Shown here: positions 61,832 through 64,000 of the stretch, in pieces
Layout: every line of letters starts with the position of its first letter
How positions within the stretch are numbered: the first letter of the stretch is position 1
Origin: Pseudaeromonas sp963677375
GTDB taxonomy: Bacteria > Pseudomonadota > Gammaproteobacteria > Enterobacterales > Aeromonadaceae
Reading direction: 5' to 3'
DNA: 64,000 nt
Assembly: GCA_963677375.2 (NCBI GenBank)
Contig: CAXXIF010000002.1
Location: forward strand, 1 to 64,000
Notes under the pieces: model-generated
Databases searched by the model: none
What the model was told of the DNA's origin: nothing
Seen by the model: only the letters and a program-made list of their open reading frames with translations
Made by a program: the position numbers and the translations under genes

Positions 61832-62296
61832 GTGGGATCTCGTGAATATCACTTATATAGAGCCAAGTTTATTAAACCTGCTCAGCTGCCATTGTTTGCT
61901 GTAAATAAATCTCCGATGGAGCTTTTTCTCGACTCAATTAACGACAAACCAAATTATACGCAATCACGAGGAAGCGAATGGCATCTAGGGAATATAAAGA
62001 TGTTTGGGGAGCATTCCGGTTCTTTTGCAGTAGGTAGAACGACAAAGACTACATTTGAGAAATTTGACAAAGAAACGGGTGATTTTGTAGATCAGCTAGA
62101 TGATTCAGCGCCTTATACAGTTGTTATCTTCGATGCAAAAATTGGATTACTTGGAATTGCAAAGAAGTCTAAGCTAGCTCCAAATGCCTTAATTATTGCT
62201 AGACGCATTAAAGATTTGTTACTTGCGACAAAAGCGGCAATCGAAACAGAAATAGACGTTAGAGTAGCGGTGTTTTTCAAGATAGTTGTCGCGTAA
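61832..62296 (+). CDS. Unknown AT-rich gene, 3' end truncated by the IS element
   Basis: Starts at GTG 61832 with AAGGA nine bases upstream. The 154-residue product was not recognised. The first 145 residues look like a real cytosolic protein (LYRAKFIKPAQLPLFAV, LFLDSINDKPNYTQSRGSEW, SAPYTVVIFDAKIGLLGIAKKSKL, IARRIKDLLLATKAAIETE). The final residues (VFFKIVVA) and the stop are encoded by the left end of the IS, so the native C-terminus is lost. Base composition is clearly lower in GC than the flanking core genes, indicating transfer. It is the first gene after the JUMPstart but does not look like a sugar-modifying enzyme. Confidence 0.65.
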   Translation: MGSREYHLYRAKFIKPAQLPLFAVNKSPMELFLDSINDKPNYTQSRGSEWHLGNIKMFGEHSGSFAVGRTTKTTFEKFDKETGDFVDQLDDSAPYTVVIFDAKIGLLGIAKKSKLAPNALIIARRIKDLLLATKAAIETEIDVRVAVFFKIVVA

Positions 62297-62303
62297 ACCT
62301 GTT

Positions 62304-63359
62304 TTAAGCAGCCTCTTTTTGCTCCGGCTCGGGTTTCTCGGGTCGCTCCGGATTCAGCATCACGGCACCGATCGGTGTCCAGTCTCGTGTCTTGCCACTC
62401 CACCTCGCTGGATGTTGCGCCCGGGCTGCCTGATACACCGCATCCCGTTTCGCCAGCAGGGCTTTATCTTCGCCCCGATGCCGCTCGTTGGGGGTGACGA
62501 AGCGGATACGGCTATGCCGGTGTTCGTCGTTATACCACGCCATAAAGTCACGCACCCACTCCCTGGCCGCTTCCAGACTGGCGAAGCCGTCTGATGGCCA
62601 TTGTGGGCAGTACTTCAGCGTCCGGAACAATGACTCCGAGTACGGATTATCGTTGCTCACCCGAGGCCGTCCCCGCGAGGGCGTGATGCCCAGATCATAC
62701 ATCTTGGTCAGCAGCGTAACTGACTTCATTGGTGCGCCATTGTCCGAGTGCAAGATCAGTGGCTGCTTCCAGCACTGTTCGCGGATGACGCTCCGTTGCA
62801 GCAACGCGGCCGCCCGCTCGCCGCACTCTTGCTCATGGACTTCCCAGCCCACACCCTTGCGACTGTAGATGTCCTCTATCAGATAGAGGTAGTAATACTG
62901 GCCGCGAACGAGGGACGGCAAGTAGGTGATGTCCCAGGACCACACTTGATTGGGACCGGACGCGGCATGGCTGGTTGGTACCGGCACATGACGCGGTGGC
63001 TGGCTCCGGCCACGCCTGTGCTGCTGGTCAGCGGCCCGCAAGATGCGATAGAAGCTCGACTCACTGGCCAGATAACGCCCCTGGTCGGCCAACCTCGGTA
63101 CGATTTGGCTGGGTGGCAATGAGGCGAACTCCTGGCTATTGCAGACCTCCAGCACGGCCCGCCGCTCCTCTGGACTCAAGGCATGGGCTGGCATAGGACG
63201 AACCGCATCCGGCCGCCTATCGGCACTCAGCTCCGGCCCAACCAACCAGCGCTGGAGTGTGCGCAGACTCAACCCTAACACCTCGGCTGCCGGGTGCTTG
63301 CGTGCCCCGGCGACGAGCGCCTCGCGCCACCATGCAACGTATTGCTGCCGCTCTGGCAA
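62304..63359 (-). CDS. IS3-family transposase OrfB (catalytic part)
   Basis: An rve-type integrase core with the DDE triad Asp143 (WSWDITYLPS), Asp206 (LHSDNGAPMKS) and Glu242 (NDNPYSESLFRTLKY); the second and third acids are separated by 35 residues as in IS3. The apparent start at 63359 is a TTG. The frame is open upstream to the slippery A7G at 63405-63411, so the protein is probably made as an OrfAB fusion by -1 frameshifting. Confidence 0.93.
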   Translation of the reverse strand: MPERQQYVAWWREALVAGARKHPAAEVLGLSLRTLQRWLVGPELSADRRPDAVRPMPAHALSPEERRAVLEVCNSQEFASLPPSQIVPRLADQGRYLASESSFYRILRAADQQHRRGRSQPPRHVPVPTSHAASGPNQVWSWDITYLPSLVRGQYYYLYLIEDIYSRKGVGWEVHEQECGERAAALLQRSVIREQCWKQPLILHSDNGAPMKSVTLLTKMYDLGITPSRGRPRVSNDNPYSESLFRTLKYCPQWPSDGFASLEAAREWVRDFMAWYNDEHRHSRIRFVTPNERHRGEDKALLAKRDAVYQAARAQHPARWSGKTRDWTPIGAVMLNPERPEKPEPEQKEAA

Positions 63360-63364
63360 CGAGG

Positions 63365-63865
63365 TCAGTTGTCCTCGTCGGCGTTGCTCCAGTAGGCATC
63401 GAGCTTTTTTTGCAATATCAGCAGAGCGGCTGCCTCGGCCAGGGCCTTGTCTTTACGACGCAACTCCTGCTCCAGTTGCCGGATACGTTTCTTATCCGCC
63501 TTGGCCTGCGCTTTCTCCGCCTGTTGTAGGGCGCGAGCGGATTGCTGGCCCAGGATACAGGCTTGGCGCCATTGCTGGACTTGCTCCGGGTAGAGACATT
63601 TTCGGCGGCAATACTCGCTGAGTTCAATCTCAGAAAGGGCAGCCGTTTCTAACACCACAGCGAACTTGGCCTCGGCAGGCCATTCATCGGTTAGTTTGTT
63701 GTCACCGGGCACAGGCGCCCCTCCGTCTTTAGCTTGTTTGCGCCAATTATACAGAGTGACTTCGCTGATGTTTTCCTGACGCGCCAACTCGGCAACCGAC
63801 ATATTGATGGGAGGCAGCAGCTTCTTGAGCAAAGCGGCCTTACGTTCATTTGAATAACGAGCCAT
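63365..63865 (-). CDS. IS3-family transposase OrfA (DNA-binding part)
   Basis: The 166-residue protein has a helix-turn-helix (MSVAELARQENISEVTLYNWRKQ) that recognises the IS ends. A long Gln/Lys-rich coiled coil follows (ARALQQAEKAQAKADKKRIRQLEQELRRKDKALAEA). It ends in TGA at 63365-63367. Near its end, QKKL codons (CAA AAA AAG) form the slippery site for -1 frameshifting into OrfB. Confidence 0.92.
   Translation of the reverse strand: MARYSNERKAALLKKLLPPINMSVAELARQENISEVTLYNWRKQAKDGGAPVPGDNKLTDEWPAEAKFAVVLETAALSEIELSEYCRRKCLYPEQVQQWRQACILGQQSARALQQAEKAQAKADKKRIRQLEQELRRKDKALAEAAALLILQKKLDAYWSNADEDN
63404..63412 (-). promoter_or_regulatory. Programmed -1 frameshift site of the IS
   Basis: On the minus strand the sequence is CAAAAAAAG (A7G). 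A -1 slip changes QKKLDAYW to a frame reading ARCLLEQRRRGQLTSLPERQQ with no stop before OrfB, so an OrfAB fusion transposase is encoded. A6G/A7G motifs are the usual IS3 shift sites. Confidence 0.82.
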
Positions 63866-63936
63866 TCGACACTCTTTATCCGCCCCCGGTCTACTTATTT
63901 GGATGGTTCAGGTTAGGCGACAACTATTCTGACACC

Positions 63937-64000
63937 GGGGGGTAGACGTAATACCTGACCCTGAAGACTTCCTATATAAGCTTCGAAGCGCATATTCAAT
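63937..64000. other. Sequence beyond the IS right end
   Basis: The remaining 64 bases start with a G-run (CCGGGGGGTAG) and show no open reading frame or motif I can assign. They do not visibly continue the gene interrupted at the left end of the IS. Confidence 0.4.

Larger units (their letters stand above)
62271..63936 (-). mobile_element. IS3-family insertion sequence
   Basis: An intact element of about 1.66 kb with two overlapping-type transposase genes and terminal inverted repeats. The inner part of each end shares TAGTTGTCGC (62283-62292 and, inverted, 63917-63926), followed by TAAACCTG / TAACCTG. The right end reads inward from TGTCAGAATAG; the left outer bases (TTCAAGATAG) diverge slightly, so the exact left boundary and any target duplication are uncertain. 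No clear 3-5 base direct repeat flanks it. Confidence 0.85.

Noticed and set aside
1..64000. tRNA, rRNA or CRISPR arrays
   Set aside because: I looked for cloverleaf ends (GGTTCGAATCC-type T-arms with CCA), rRNA cores and regularly spaced repeats on both strands and saw none.

Overview
The window is a 64 kb piece of a gammaproteobacterial chromosome. Most of it is core genome, and the genes sit in blocks that match Escherichia coli neighbourhoods: bepA-arsC-hda, upp/purMN, gmhA-yafJ, dnaQ/rnhA-yafS-gloB-mltD, ligA-zipA-cysZ, ldtD-ycbK, ptsHI-crr, thrLABC-yjtD, arcA, arcB, yhcC and gltBD. Proteins are close to enterobacterial ones and many catalytic residues keep E. coli numbering. The order between blocks is not that of E. 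coli, and there are polar-flagellate-type signalling proteins: an HD-GYP response regulator, a methyl-accepting protein fused to hemerythrin, and a periplasmic-sensor diguanylate cyclase. This suggests Aeromonadales or a neighbouring order (inference; no 16S rRNA or tRNA genes are present to test it).

Layout. 1-5.4 kb: bepA tail, arsC-like, hda, a DUF2066 gene, upp, and purMN behind a PurR-like operator. 5.5-13 kb: yafJ-gmhA, an HD-GYP regulator, dnaQ/rnhA, yafS, gloB and mltD. 13-24.7 kb: ligA, zipA, cysZ, ycbK, ldtD, cysK, the ptsH-ptsI-crr phosphotransferase operon and tesB. 24.8-30.5 kb: thrABC with a complete thr attenuator and a 25-residue leader peptide, then yjtD. 30.6-39.5 kb: a small outer-membrane protein, arcA, the metNIQ methionine importer, rfaH, a dGTPase-like gene and arcB. 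39.6-46 kb: glgC, yhcC, the MCP-hemerythrin fusion and a MipA-like barrel protein. 46.5-53 kb: gltBD glutamate synthase and a DUF202 protein. 53-59 kb: a GGDEF protein, then a LacI-type regulator beside a lipoprotein alpha-amylase with a classic LacI-family operator. 58.9-61 kb: an acyltransferase-3 membrane protein and thiopurine methyltransferase.

The last 3 kb is the accessory edge. After the methyltransferase gene come two hairpins, two GTAG-type REP-like palindromes, and a very good JUMPstart/ops element (61541-61575), the RfaH loading signal that precedes O-antigen and capsule operons. Next is an AT-rich unknown gene whose 3' end is cut by an intact IS3-family element that carries an A7G programmed-frameshift site. 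A polysaccharide locus therefore probably begins here and continues beyond the right edge. The rfaH gene at 35.2 kb would encode the factor that reads the signal.

The two sensor halves of the Arc system, FNR-type control of arcA, and a hemerythrin chemoreceptor give the window a redox-sensing theme. Two conserved genes near the left edge (bepA and the DUF2066 gene) carry single-base frameshifts, which may be sequencing errors. I did not find a clearly new system. The most interesting leads are the truncated gene downstream of the JUMPstart, the hairpin cluster beside it, and the MCP-hemerythrin fusion.
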